A DNA stretch of 64,000 nt from Vibrio ostreae (GTDB taxonomy: Bacteria; Pseudomonadota; Gammaproteobacteria; Enterobacterales; Vibrionaceae): contig NZ_CP076643.1 in assembly GCF_019226825.1 (NCBI RefSeq), positions 1,550,001 to 1,614,000 of the forward strand, in the 5' to 3' direction. Numbering within the stretch: position 1 is the first letter of the stretch; each line of letters opens with the position of its first letter. Under the pieces are notes generated by a model. It saw only the letters and a program-made list of their open reading frames with translations. It was not told the origin of the DNA and did no database searches. The translations under genes were made by a program, and so were the position numbers. Below are positions 18,391 to 30,324 of the stretch, piece by piece.

Positions 18391-20328
18391 TTGAGTTTAT
18401 CTGTGAATATCAGCCGTCATATTGCATTTTATATCGTATTTGTTTTTGGACTGTTTCTGTTTTCCATCTGGACACTGATTTCATTCCATAATACCTATAA
18501 CCTGCTGACTAAACATACCCAGCTGTCCGCCTGGTCTCTGTCCCAGCTGGAAATAGAGACCTTGGAGTTTTCCAATCAGCTGGATCTGTTTTTGCTGCGC
18601 GACAGACGCTCGTTACGTCAACTCAATCTTAAGTACGATATTCTGTGGAACCGTTTCGATACCTTTCTGACCAGTGATGAAACTGAAGCGGTTCGCCTGC
18701 AGGGCAGCGCTCAACCTATCATTTCCGCTGCGTTCGACATCCTACGTAAATATGAAGCAGCAGTCATTGCTGGCAGAGTCGAAGCGCTCAATCAGTTTTC
18801 TGATGAACTGAAGTCATACATGCCGCTGATTCGCAACCTGATCATTACCACCCTGACCGGGGAAGAATCAGTGCGCAGCCGCGCCATTATTGAAGAGAAC
18901 AAACAGACGGTTCTGTACAACATGGCGTTGATTTTGGTGGTTCTGGCCTACCTCTCTTTTCGGGTCTATCGCGATACCCGCTACCAAAAGTTCATGGCCT
19001 GGCACGACCCTCTGACCAAACTGAAAAACCGCAACTTTCTGTTAAAGCAGATTCGTAGTCTGGGCAAACAGCGCGCCGATTTTTCACTGGTGCTGCTGGA
19101 TATTTGCCATTTCCGTGAAATTAATGACGTGATCAGCTATGAATACGGAGACCGGATTCTCAGTGATATCAGCCACATCATCAACCAACACGCTGAGCAT
19201 TATCAACTGCTGTGCGCGCGGGTTGGCGCAGACCAGTTTGCTATTGTGGTTGACCGTCTCGATATCAATCTTGATATGTTCATCGCCAGCCTGCGCAGTG
19301 AACTGGATAGTAAACTGCAATTTCTCGACCCTTCACGCCGGATGCACATCGCGATTGGTATCGCATCCAGTGATCAGGTTGAACACACTCACCCTCAGCA
19401 GAGTAAAAAATTCAGTGTCTTACTCAACAATGCCGATTTAGCGTTAAACGTAGCGAAGAAAGAAGCCGCACAGCGGATCATCTACTTCACCAAAGAACGC
19501 GATCTGGCACACCGTAAAAAACGCGAACTGTGTGATGAACTGAAAGTGTTGCTGTCCATAGACGATCAACAGCAACTGTTTATGGTCTACCAACCGATAA
19601 TCAATCCGGGCTGTGCACGTCTGGGATGCGAAGCTCTGTTACGCTGGGATCATCCGACCTACGGTTTCATTAATCCGGAGTACCTGATTCGCATTGCTGA
19701 GGAATCAGGCCAGGCCAAAGCTCTGGGGCGCTGGATTATGGAGCAGGTTTACCGGGCTCTGTCCACGGACTGGCATCACTTCGATGCGCGGATTGATGTC
19801 GCGATCAACCTTTCAGACTCGCTGTTTGATGAAGAGTTGTCTGAGTTGGTGCAGGAGATTTTTAGCAGAGAGAAAAACTATCTCGACTCGATTGTGCTGG
19901 AAATTACCGAAACCATGACACTGGATGAAATTGACCGCAGTGTCAGTATTATCCGCCGTTTGGAAGATCTCAATATTCGTCTGGCTCTGGATGACTTCGG
20001 AACCGGTTGGTCATCCCTGTACAACCTCAATCATTTGCGTTTCAACAAGCTGAAAATCGACAAATCGTTTGTGCGTGATTTATGCACCATGGACCAACAG
20101 AAATTCTTTATCTCTGCCATCGTGACTCTGTCTCATCAGTTAGGCATTAAAGTCGTCGCTGAAGGGGTCGAAGATGAGATCCAACTGCATCACCTGCAGC
20201 AACTGGGGGTCGACGAATACCAGGGCTACTACTTTTCCAAGCCCATCAGCAAGCAACTGTTTGCTCTGTTTAGCCAGCAGTATTTCGCCAACCCCAGGGA
20301 GAAAGTGCTAAGCAGCCACTACGCGTAA
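18391..20328 (+). CDS. Membrane GGDEF-EAL protein (DcpA-like)
   Basis: 645 aa from a TTG at 18391; a GTG at 18403 is an equal candidate because the only AGGA lies close to the TTG. Membrane segments at ~9-33 and ~175-193 frame a 140-residue periplasmic sensor domain. The GGDEF domain is degenerate: the active-site motif reads VGADQF in place of GGDEF, so cyclase activity is doubtful. The EAL domain looks active: EALLRWDHP, NLSDSLFD, LEITETM, LALDDFGTGWSSL, KIDKSFV, VAEGVED. Expected net effect is c-di-GMP hydrolysis, perhaps switched by the pterin-binding protein encoded just before it. Confidence 0.82.
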   Translation: MSLSVNISRHIAFYIVFVFGLFLFSIWTLISFHNTYNLLTKHTQLSAWSLSQLEIETLEFSNQLDLFLLRDRRSLRQLNLKYDILWNRFDTFLTSDETEAVRLQGSAQPIISAAFDILRKYEAAVIAGRVEALNQFSDELKSYMPLIRNLIITTLTGEESVRSRAIIEENKQTVLYNMALILVVLAYLSFRVYRDTRYQKFMAWHDPLTKLKNRNFLLKQIRSLGKQRADFSLVLLDICHFREINDVISYEYGDRILSDISHIINQHAEHYQLLCARVGADQFAIVVDRLDINLDMFIASLRSELDSKLQFLDPSRRMHIAIGIASSDQVEHTHPQQSKKFSVLLNNADLALNVAKKEAAQRIIYFTKERDLAHRKKRELCDELKVLLSIDDQQQLFMVYQPIINPGCARLGCEALLRWDHPTYGFINPEYLIRIAEESGQAKALGRWIMEQVYRALSTDWHHFDARIDVAINLSDSLFDEELSELVQEIFSREKNYLDSIVLEITETMTLDEIDRSVSIIRRLEDLNIRLALDDFGTGWSSLYNLNHLRFNKLKIDKSFVRDLCTMDQQKFFISAIVTLSHQLGIKVVAEGVEDEIQLHHLQQLGVDEYQGYYFSKPISKQLFALFSQQYFANPREKVLSSHYA

Positions 20329-20430
20329 CTACTTTAAGCGACTGATTCAGTTGTGAGAGACTAATTCCGTTTTGAGAGACGGATGCAATAGCGCTCTATT
20401 TTCTGCTCGTCGCTTTCTAATCATCGCTTT

Positions 20431-21189
20431 TTACCAGTAGCGTTCATGAATGATATTGCCGCCAGTAGCCTGACGATAGCGTTCCAGGCCCTGGTTTTGC
20501 AGTGACTTAATCGTGTCTTTAATCATATCCGGATTGCCGCATAACATGGCAAAGCTGTGCTGTGGTGACATCCGGACTCCGGCTGCATCTTGCAGCGCAG
20601 CGCTGTCAATCAGAGCAGGGATTCGCCCTTGCAGCGTATTTTCCACCGGCTCGCGGCTGACCACCGGATGATAACTAAGCTGGCCCTGATACTCATTCAA
20701 TAGCTTGTGAATCAAAGCCTGATACGCCAAATCCCGGGCAAATCGCACCCCATGTACCAAAATGATTCTGCGCGGCGCAAGTTGCCGCCCCTGCAACAAG
20801 GAAAGAAAAGGTCCGATCCCGGTCCCCGTCGCTAACAACCACAAATCCTGAGTCTGCTCCGGGACAAAAGCCCGGGTCAAATCGCCGTGCGCACTGTCAC
20901 CGACCCAGATGCTATCGCCCGCAACCAGAGCCTGCAGCGAGGGAGAAAGTTTCCCTTGTGGCACAGTCGTAATCAGAAATTCATGCCCGTTTTGTGTATC
21001 CGGGGCATTAACCAGTGAATACGCACGGCTGATTAACTCACCATCAGCTGTTTCCAGGCCCAGCTTAGTAAACTGACCCGCGACAAAATCCAGTGGGGTA
21101 TGAGAGACGCGCAATGAAAACAATTCATCGGTCCAGTCAACACGTTCAACAACCTGGGCGCGATGATATCCGGTATGTGAACTCATCAT
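20431..21189 (-). CDS. fpr: Ferredoxin/flavodoxin-NADP+ reductase
   Basis: 252 aa. FAD-binding motif RAYSLVNAP, NADP-binding ATGTGIGPFLSLLQ, and the subclass C-terminal end NIIHERYW in which the terminal aromatic stacks on FAD. It moves electrons between NADPH and flavodoxin/ferredoxin in the cytoplasm. Start: two ATGs in tandem behind GAGGAGGAACA; the second has the better spacing. It is divergent from the thioesterase gene across a region with a long inverted repeat. Confidence 0.93.
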   Translation of the reverse strand: MMSSHTGYHRAQVVERVDWTDELFSLRVSHTPLDFVAGQFTKLGLETADGELISRAYSLVNAPDTQNGHEFLITTVPQGKLSPSLQALVAGDSIWVGDSAHGDLTRAFVPEQTQDLWLLATGTGIGPFLSLLQGRQLAPRRIILVHGVRFARDLAYQALIHKLLNEYQGQLSYHPVVSREPVENTLQGRIPALIDSAALQDAAGVRMSPQHSFAMLCGNPDMIKDTIKSLQNQGLERYRQATGGNIIHERYW

Positions 21190-21232
21190 TGTTCCTCCTC
21201 ACCAGTGAGTGGATCTTCACGTTACGCCTGAC

Positions 21233-21270
21233 ACCTAAATATGTAAAGTTTTAAGTTTACATATTTAGGT
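21233..21270. promoter_or_regulatory. 15-bp inverted repeat between fpr and thioesterase gene
   Basis: Perfect arms ACCTAAATATGTAAA and TTTACATATTTAGGT with an 8-nt AT spacer, 44 nt from fpr and 89 nt from the thioesterase gene. It is not a SoxR or FNR site. A dimeric repressor operator is the simplest reading; the stem could also form in RNA. Confidence 0.6.
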
Positions 21271-21358
21271 TAATATTTTGTTAACGACCTCACCGACAAC
21301 CCTATCCGATAAAGCTTAGAATAATTAGTCTAAATTACCGCTATTAAGGAACCAAGGT

Positions 21359-21838
21359 ATGAACGAGCTGCTGAATGATTTCCCGGTTGTCACTGAGATC
21401 CCGGTCGCCTGGGGAGAGATGGATGCGCTGCAACACGTCAATAATGTGGTCTATTTTCGTTATTTCGAAACCGCACGTATCGATTATTTCCACCATATCA
21501 ATCTGATGGATGAACTCGCCCGTGACAACATAGGTCCTGTGCTGAGCGAAACCCATAGCCGTTACAAGATTCCGGTAACCTATCCGGACACCCTGCTGGT
21601 TGGCTCCAGAGTGTGTGATATTCACTCCGACCGCTTTAGTATGGAATATCAGATTGTCAGTAAGAAACTCGGTAAAGTGACCACCACAGGCACAGCGACG
21701 GTGGTGATGTTTGATTTTAACCACGGCAGTAAAGCGCAATTGCCGGACAGTATCGTCAGTGCTATTCGCCGTCTGCAAGGCTCAGATATGGCCGTTCCGG
21801 TACAGAGCCTGAGTGAAAACGATAACGCAGAGCGATAA
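21359..21838 (+). CDS. Hotdog-fold acyl-CoA thioesterase
   Basis: 159 aa with the single-domain hotdog signature of the 4-hydroxybenzoyl-CoA/YbgC-FadM type: VAWGEMDALQHVNNVVYFRYFETAR. The acidic residue and HVNN helix mark the active site. It probably releases free acid from a short or medium acyl-CoA in the cytoplasm; the substrate is unknown. RBS AAGGAACCAAGGT before the ATG. Confidence 0.85.
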   Translation: MNELLNDFPVVTEIPVAWGEMDALQHVNNVVYFRYFETARIDYFHHINLMDELARDNIGPVLSETHSRYKIPVTYPDTLLVGSRVCDIHSDRFSMEYQIVSKKLGKVTTTGTATVVMFDFNHGSKAQLPDSIVSAIRRLQGSDMAVPVQSLSENDNAER

Positions 21839-21933
21839 GAGTAAAAAAACGGCCCGCAACGCATTTGGTATATTGCTTAACCGAGTAGCACGGATTATTG
21901 TTGGCCTTTCAACAACATCTTTTAGGCTTTGCT

Positions 21934-22554
21934 ATGAATACCGCCCTGCTCGGCATGTTTATTCCGACCTTTTTCTTTGTTTCTATTACTCCGGGGATGT
22001 GCATGACTTTAGCGCTGACTCTGGGAATGAGTATTGGCTACAAACGCACCCTGTGGATGATGATTGGTGAACTGGTCGGTGTGGCTGTGGTCGCAGTCTC
22101 CGCAGTGGTCGGTATTGCCGCCATCATGCTTAACTATCCGTGGCTGTTTGTGGCCTTTAAAACCGTAGGCGCAGCTTACCTGTTCTACCTTGGCATTCAG
22201 ATGTGGCTATCTAAAGGCAAGCTGGCCCTCAGTGCAGAAACCGGGGCCACTTACCAAGGCAGCCAATGGGGCCTGGTGGTGCAGGGATTTGTCACCGCAA
22301 TCGCCAACCCGAAAGGCTGGGCATTTATGATCTCGCTGCTGCCTCCCTTTATCGATCAGTCCGCCAGCCTGGCGCCGCAGCTGATATTTCTGGTCTCTAT
22401 CATCATGCTTTCTGAGTTTGTCTGTATGACGCTGTACGCCACCGGAGGAAAAGGACTGAAACGTGCGCTGAGCAAATCCCAGAATGTACGCCTGATGAAT
22501 CGAATCGCCGGCTCACTGATGATGGGCGTCGGTATCTGGCTTTTTGTCAGCTGA
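21934..22554 (+). CDS. LysE/RhtB-family amino acid exporter
   Basis: 206 aa from 21934 (MNTALLGMFIPTFFFVSITP); the frame is open 12 codons upstream but that stretch does not fit the family. Five to six membrane helices, family motif FFVSITPGMCMTLALTLGMSIGYKR and the later AIANPKGWAFMISLLPPFI. Members export amino acids or homoserine lactones from the cytoplasm; the substrate cannot be read from the sequence. Terminator follows. Confidence 0.88.
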   Translation: MNTALLGMFIPTFFFVSITPGMCMTLALTLGMSIGYKRTLWMMIGELVGVAVVAVSAVVGIAAIMLNYPWLFVAFKTVGAAYLFYLGIQMWLSKGKLALSAETGATYQGSQWGLVVQGFVTAIANPKGWAFMISLLPPFIDQSASLAPQLIFLVSIIMLSEFVCMTLYATGGKGLKRALSKSQNVRLMNRIAGSLMMGVGIWLFVS

Positions 22555-22583
22555 TTGCCCCGCATCCCACCAATTTCTCTTGT

Positions 22584-22613
22584 AACCAGCGGCCCAGGCC
22601 GTTGGTTTTGTTT
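22584..22613 (+). terminator. Terminator of the LysE-type gene
   Basis: Stem AACCAGCGGCC/GGCCGTTGGTT with one G-T pair and a very short loop, then TTGTTTTG. Confidence 0.65.
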
Positions 22614-22618
22614 TGCAG

Positions 22619-22690
22619 CATAGGTTGAGCAGACCAAACATAGGTTAAGCGGACCAAACATAAGTTAAGCGCACCAAACATAGGTTAAGC
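22619..22690. repeat. 20-bp tandem repeat, 3.6 copies
   Basis: Unit CATAGGTTAAGCGGACCAAA repeated at 22619, 22639 and 22659 with a partial fourth copy at 22679; copies differ at one to three positions. Non-coding, between the exporter terminator and the recombinase gene. Confidence 0.85.
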
Positions 22691-22808
22691 AGCCATGGTT
22701 CCGGCAAATATGCTTCAAGCAAACATGGCTTGATGAAGCGCAGGTTTACATAAGATGACGAATCGGTATATTTATGAGCTATAACATCAAATAGACCCAA
22801 GTGCCGTG

Positions 22809-23441
22809 ATGACCCAATATACCTATTCACGCTTTTCTCCGCGAAATCCGGATTTTCAGCGTAATAAGCAAGCGTTGCAGGCTGCGTTTCCCGCAGCGAT
22901 TCATATCGAAGATTCAGCGCGCGGCCGGATGGCTCCGCTGGAACGACCGGATTTCGCCGCTCTGCTGGCGTCGCTGCAGCCCGGCGATGTACTGATCGTC
23001 AACTGGCTGACGAGTATCAGCCGTGACTTTCAGTTATGTCAGCAAGTGATTGCCCAGCTAATAGAAAAGAGAGTCACGCTGCAAACCCACCAGCCTGCAC
23101 TGGTCATCCAGCCTGACAGTGAAAGCGCCACAACCATCTTGGCATTGCTGTATGGTTACGCATTAGCTGATACCCGCTACAGGCTACAGGCGGCAGAATT
23201 AAGCCGGCAAGTGCTACGCGACGATCCTAAAGCATGGCAGGAAAAATTCCGCGGTCGTCCGGCGGACAAAAAAAAGCACCAGCAGATAGCTGCCTTGTTG
23301 TGGGAAGGCAAGACGCTCGATGAAATCGCACAACGCTGTCAGTGCAGTTTATCGACCGTGAAACGGGTCAAACGTAAAATCCGCCATTTTGATGAATCCG
23401 ACTCACTGCGCGACCGGACTAAGAAACCCGCCAACCATTAA
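22809..23441 (+). CDS. Serine recombinase-like protein (domesticated resolvase)
   Basis: 210 aa from the ATG at 22809 (a GTG directly before it is also possible). Resolvase N-terminal fold: YTYSRFS with the catalytic serine at residue 10, then EDSARGRMAPLERPDFAALLASLQPGDVLIVNWL (family: D..SG....RP.F..L...D.l.V..l.R). The C terminus has a helix-turn-helix (KTLDEIAQRCQCSLSTVKRVKRK). Unlike resolvase genes it has no transposon, inverted repeats or res site around it, and the RLsR-type arginine pair is altered (TSISRDF). It may invert or resolve a local site, or only bind DNA. Confidence 0.72.
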   Translation: MTQYTYSRFSPRNPDFQRNKQALQAAFPAAIHIEDSARGRMAPLERPDFAALLASLQPGDVLIVNWLTSISRDFQLCQQVIAQLIEKRVTLQTHQPALVIQPDSESATTILALLYGYALADTRYRLQAAELSRQVLRDDPKAWQEKFRGRPADKKKHQQIAALLWEGKTLDEIAQRCQCSLSTVKRVKRKIRHFDESDSLRDRTKKPANH

Positions 23442-23627
23442 CGCTTTTTTGGGTGACGTCAAACAATCGCTAATCCGTTGAAAGTCACCCGAAATTAAAA
23501 TCAAACAATTTCAGCACCTTAACTACATTTCTCACGCTTCACACCTCCTCTCTTCACTCTGATTTGACGAAAAAGCGATCAAGCTCGCAGAACAATCGCA
23601 ATTTGATAACAGGCACACACTTCAGTT

Positions 23628-23678
23628 TGAAACCGGTTGCAGTAACCGGTTTCAAACTATACGCTGCAACCGGTTTCA
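23628..23678. promoter_or_regulatory. Three LacI-family operators before bglF
   Basis: Sites TGAAACCGGTTGCA (23628-23641), AGTAACCGGTTTCA (23641-23654) and TGCAACCGGTTTCA (23665-23678), all built on the core AACCGGTT. They match the AscG-type operator TGAAACCGGTTTCA known from E. coli. Centres are 13 and 24 bp apart. The LacI-type regulator encoded after bglA is the likely binder. Confidence 0.82.
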
Positions 23679-23734
23679 AAAAATAAACACAACAGAAACA
23701 GCCTACTAAACGTTAAACAAAAAGGTGATAACTC

Positions 23735-27069
<3,335 letters not shown>

Positions 27070-27205
27070 TATTGCTGACCTGACGCCAAGCCATTTCGCT
27101 TGGGGACACAAGCCTTAACCGCAATATGCAGTCAGCACCGCCAGAACAGTCAGCCCCCCGCGACGGTTCTGGCAGGTGTGGCACTGATAATGAATGGAAA
27201 ACACT

Positions 27206-28192
27206 ATGGTGACCATGCAGGACGTAGCCAGACGAGCTGGCGTATCGAAATCGACCGTATCACGCGTGCTGAACGGCAAAAACATCGTGCGTCCCGAAGT
27301 CACTCAGGCGGTATTTAAAGCAATAGAAGAGACAGGTTACCGCCCTAACCTGCTGGCCAGGCAGCTCGCCACGCAAAGGACTCACTTTATCGGCTTTGTC
27401 ATGACCAACGCGCTGTATAACGGCCCGTATTTCTCCTCTTTGGTCTATCATGCCGCCGCTTTCAGTGAACAACATGGCCACCAGCTGGTTCTCGCCGATG
27501 GCAAACACAGCGCCGAAGATGAACGCAACGCAATTAATTTTCTGCTCGATATGAAATGCGCCGGGATTGTGGTTTATCCAAAGTACCTGAGCGACCGGGA
27601 ACTGACCGAGATTATCCAAGCGACCCCCACCCCGATTACTGTGCTTAACCGCAGTCTGGAACCCTACAGCGTAACCACCGATCACTACCACAGTGCCGTC
27701 ATGATGATGGAGCATATCCTGCAGCAGGGCCATCGTCGCATCGCCTTTATCCGCGGCAGCAACGGCTCAGTAACCGGAGAGATCCGCTATCAGGCCTATT
27801 GTGACCAACTGGCACAGCATGGTTTAACGCCAGATCCTCAACTCGTCGTTCAGGGTGACTGGACTCCCGAAAGCGGCTATCACGCTGCACAGCAACTTAT
27901 CGCCCGCAAGACAGATTTCAGCGCCGTATTATCCGGCAACGATGATATGGCGCTGGGCGCGATGAAAGCCCTGATGGAACTTGGATACACGATTCCACAG
28001 GATATCTCGATTGCCGGGTTTGATAATATCAAGATGGGTGAATTTGTCACACCGAGCCTGACGTCCGTCAGCGTCCCGCTGGAGCAGATGATTCAAAAAG
28101 GAATTTTACTCGCTTTGGGTGAAAAAGAATCCGCCAACGCGCTTAGCCTGGCCGGAGAACTCAAGATCCGCGACTCAATTGCCGCACGCTAA
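27206..28192 (+). CDS. LacI-family repressor of the bgl genes
   Basis: 328 aa from the ATG at 27206 (MVTMQDVARRAGVSKSTVSR), which has GGAAAA upstream; an ATG 12 nt earlier is possible. N-terminal lambda-type HTH and hinge VLNGKNIVRPEVTQAVFKAIEETGYRPN, then the periplasmic-binding-like effector domain ending in IAGFDNIKMGEFVTPSLTSV. Its HTH recognition helix SKSTVSR and its place after bglF-bglA fit AscG-type control through the AACCGGTT operators. The inducer is probably a phosphorylated or free beta-glucoside. Confidence 0.88.
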   Translation: MVTMQDVARRAGVSKSTVSRVLNGKNIVRPEVTQAVFKAIEETGYRPNLLARQLATQRTHFIGFVMTNALYNGPYFSSLVYHAAAFSEQHGHQLVLADGKHSAEDERNAINFLLDMKCAGIVVYPKYLSDRELTEIIQATPTPITVLNRSLEPYSVTTDHYHSAVMMMEHILQQGHRRIAFIRGSNGSVTGEIRYQAYCDQLAQHGLTPDPQLVVQGDWTPESGYHAAQQLIARKTDFSAVLSGNDDMALGAMKALMELGYTIPQDISIAGFDNIKMGEFVTPSLTSVSVPLEQMIQKGILLALGEKESANALSLAGELKIRDSIAAR

Positions 28193-28387
28193 GCGCCGGT
28201 TCAAAATATCAGCCGCAGTGGAAGAGTTTTGCCACTGCGGACATCAATGACTTCCCCCGGCGGAAAAGCTCTGCCACCATCAGACCTAAAAAGCGAAAAA
28301 ACATAATATTAAATTGATTTTACTGAAATATTTTTCAGGTACGCTTTTTGCTTTCATCTGATCATTATTTGTATTGAGAGACCTCTG

Positions 28388-29920
28388 ATGAATGCTAAGC
28401 TAACCATAACAGCGAACTTACTGGCTGCAACCCTACTGACCGGATGTGGCGGCGGTGGCGGTGGCGGTGGCGGTTCCACGCCAGCTCCGGTAGCGTATTT
28501 CAATGTCAGTTTCGTACGTTTACAAGCTGTAGGTGCTGATGCCAACGCAAGTTGCCAGAATTTCGGCTTTAGCGATGACCAGCAAGAGAAAGCGATTGGC
28601 TACCGAGCAACTGCAGATTCGGAAACATCCCGCTTTTCTATCGTGATCCATAATGCAGATGGCTCTGTGGTTAACACCTACTCATCTGATCAAATTGGTG
28701 CCTCCTCAACCAGTTACCGTTTCCGCCAATCTGCAGTACCTAGTGACGGTTTTGTCAGCTTTGTTGTTAAATCTGAGCTCGGCTCTTACCGTGCAACCAC
28801 TTTTGCCAAAAATCTTTTGCCTTCCAGCTTTCAACTTGGCCTTCGTTCAAGCCTGGCTTCTTCGACTTGTATCGCTTCAACCAGCACCGCAGAAGTAACA
28901 CGCTCAGCTTACATTAATGATAGTGACAACCGGAATGATTACTACGGTTTCAATACCTACAGTCAAGATCTGACATCAATCGATAGCCACTATTCCGTGG
29001 GGGGCTTCCTTTCTGAAGGTGAGCTTGATTTGACCTCACTCAGCGGTAAACAAGTCTTTGCAGTTCGTTATTCAAACAGTCTTTCTGATGGCAGCCGAGG
29101 CGACCTTGGAGCATTGCAAAGTTTTAAGCTGCTATCTCTGAGTAATATTAGAGAAGGTTCATCGAATCAGATTCTACTGGACAATGTGGATGATTCTGGC
29201 AGAACCTGGACAGCACCAACGGACAGCAGCATCAGTCTGTCACAAGCGAATATGTTTGTTTATCGCACTGGTACAGGAGCACTGATGTGGCAACCGATGT
29301 CTGCATCAGCAAGTACCAGCGCTTACAGCTATGACAGTTCGATTGGTGACAGTAATTACTACGTGAATCTGACAGGATCACTGGACACCTGGTCAATGTC
29401 GCATACCGAAAATGTAACCACGCCTTCGGCGGACCATGACTCATCAGCTACAATTACAGGACTCAACCTACCAAGCGCCGCAAACCCAGTGCTTTATAAC
29501 TGTGGAAGCGCCTCTAACGCTGGTGGCCAGTGCTTAACCATACCAGACAACAGCTTTAGCCAAGATAACACTATTGTGCGTATTGCCCGCTACTTGGGTA
29601 CGGATGCTATCCATACCGTATATGCTAACTACGGCACTGATGTTCCGGTGATGAGTTTCGATGATCTCAATGAAACATTACAGGACTTTTTACTAGGTGC
29701 CGCTGGCATTGCCGAAGTTTCTCTGTTTAAAGCAGATTCAGACCAGAACTATGACAGTTTCACATATGGTCATAGCGGAGCATACGCAATTGCAGGGCTG
29801 GAAACATCAACCACTCGCTTTAGCGATCCGGTCACTTTGCTCAGCTCCGTCCAACAACAAGAAGCTTATCAGGACGAACTGAAATACCAGCCGCACACCT
29901 GGCTGAGTGCTTCGTTCTAA
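28388..29920 (+). CDS. Putative lipoprotein with poly-glycine linker
   Basis: 510 aa. Signal sequence with lipobox LLTGC, so the mature N-terminal Cys should be lipidated; nine glycines follow at once, coded by a near-perfect GGYGGC tandem run, then a Ser/Thr-rich, beta-strand-like body without recognised domain. Four or more cysteines later in the chain may form disulfides. Glycine tethers of this kind are common on Vibrio surface lipoproteins. I do not recognise the family. It stands alone, next to the insertion point of the genomic island, with its own terminator. Confidence 0.75.
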   Translation: MNAKLTITANLLAATLLTGCGGGGGGGGGSTPAPVAYFNVSFVRLQAVGADANASCQNFGFSDDQQEKAIGYRATADSETSRFSIVIHNADGSVVNTYSSDQIGASSTSYRFRQSAVPSDGFVSFVVKSELGSYRATTFAKNLLPSSFQLGLRSSLASSTCIASTSTAEVTRSAYINDSDNRNDYYGFNTYSQDLTSIDSHYSVGGFLSEGELDLTSLSGKQVFAVRYSNSLSDGSRGDLGALQSFKLLSLSNIREGSSNQILLDNVDDSGRTWTAPTDSSISLSQANMFVYRTGTGALMWQPMSASASTSAYSYDSSIGDSNYYVNLTGSLDTWSMSHTENVTTPSADHDSSATITGLNLPSAANPVLYNCGSASNAGGQCLTIPDNSFSQDNTIVRIARYLGTDAIHTVYANYGTDVPVMSFDDLNETLQDFLLGAAGIAEVSLFKADSDQNYDSFTYGHSGAYAIAGLETSTTRFSDPVTLLSSVQQQEAYQDELKYQPHTWLSASF

Positions 29921-29926
29921 ACTGAA

Positions 29927-29954
29927 AACAGCGCCTGTGGGCGCTGTTCTTTTA
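29927..29954 (+). terminator. Terminator of the lipoprotein gene
   Basis: 9-bp stem AACAGCGCC/GGCGCTGTT, 4-nt loop, followed by CTTTTATT. Confidence 0.88.
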
Positions 29955-30040
29955 TTGCGGTTCAGATTACGCTGATAATTGCCACACCAGTGTCAAACTC
30001 AGTCGCTAGCATCACAAAGTTAATCGATGAGCTAGAATGC

Positions 30041-30074
30041 AAAAGGCCCCGACAGAAACTGCCGGGGCCTTTTT
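30041..30074 (-). terminator. Former terminator of the tRNA-Arg gene, now stranded
   Basis: 11-bp stem AAAAGGCCCCG/CGGGGCCTTTT. Read on the minus strand it directly follows the 3'-end copy of tRNA-Arg at the left island border, so before insertion it ended tRNA-Arg transcription. Confidence 0.75.
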
Positions 30075-30133
30075 AAATAAATGGCACGCCCTGTAGGATT
30101 CGAACCTACGACCACATCCTTAAAAGGGACGTG
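30075..30133. repeat. Left att repeat (3'-end remnant of tRNA-Arg)
   Basis: Identical to 43565-43623 except one base. The first 48 bases are a perfect match. The single mismatch (30123) falls in what was the anticodon, changing TCT to TTT in tRNA sense. Only the 3' half of the tRNA is present, so it is not a gene. Confidence 0.92.
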
Positions 30134-30252
30134 GTTTTATGGTTTTAAACGATAACACAAGATTAACCAACAAAATAAAATCAATCACTTACAGAAAACC
30201 CAGATAGTAATCATACTACTTAAGATTACATACAACTACACTAAATCACTTC

Positions 30253-30295
30253 CTTACTTGACTAGTTACTTGACTAACTTTACTGTTAGTCAAGT
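30253..30295. repeat. Left integrase arm-type sites
   Basis: Two direct copies of TTACTTGACTA at 30253-30277 and one inverted copy, TTAGTCAAGT, at 30286-30295. The 25-bp direct block recurs exactly at 43489-43513 inside the right border, as expected for arm sites of a tyrosine integrase. The last copy is 30 nt from the integrase start. Confidence 0.75.
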
Positions 30296-30324
30296 TGCGC
30301 TAGTTCGTGAGTTGAGGTGATGAA

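Noticed and set aside
22619..22690. CRISPR array (20-bp units)
   Set aside because: Units are directly adjacent with no spacers; simple tandem repeat.
27135..27180. Terminator between bglA and the LacI-type gene
   Set aside because: A GCCAGAAC/GTTCTGGC stem can form but no T-run follows; read-through into the regulator gene is more likely.
30082..30133. Possible second tRNA-Arg gene at the left island border
   Set aside because: Only the 3' half is present and the anticodon base is changed; it is the att remnant.
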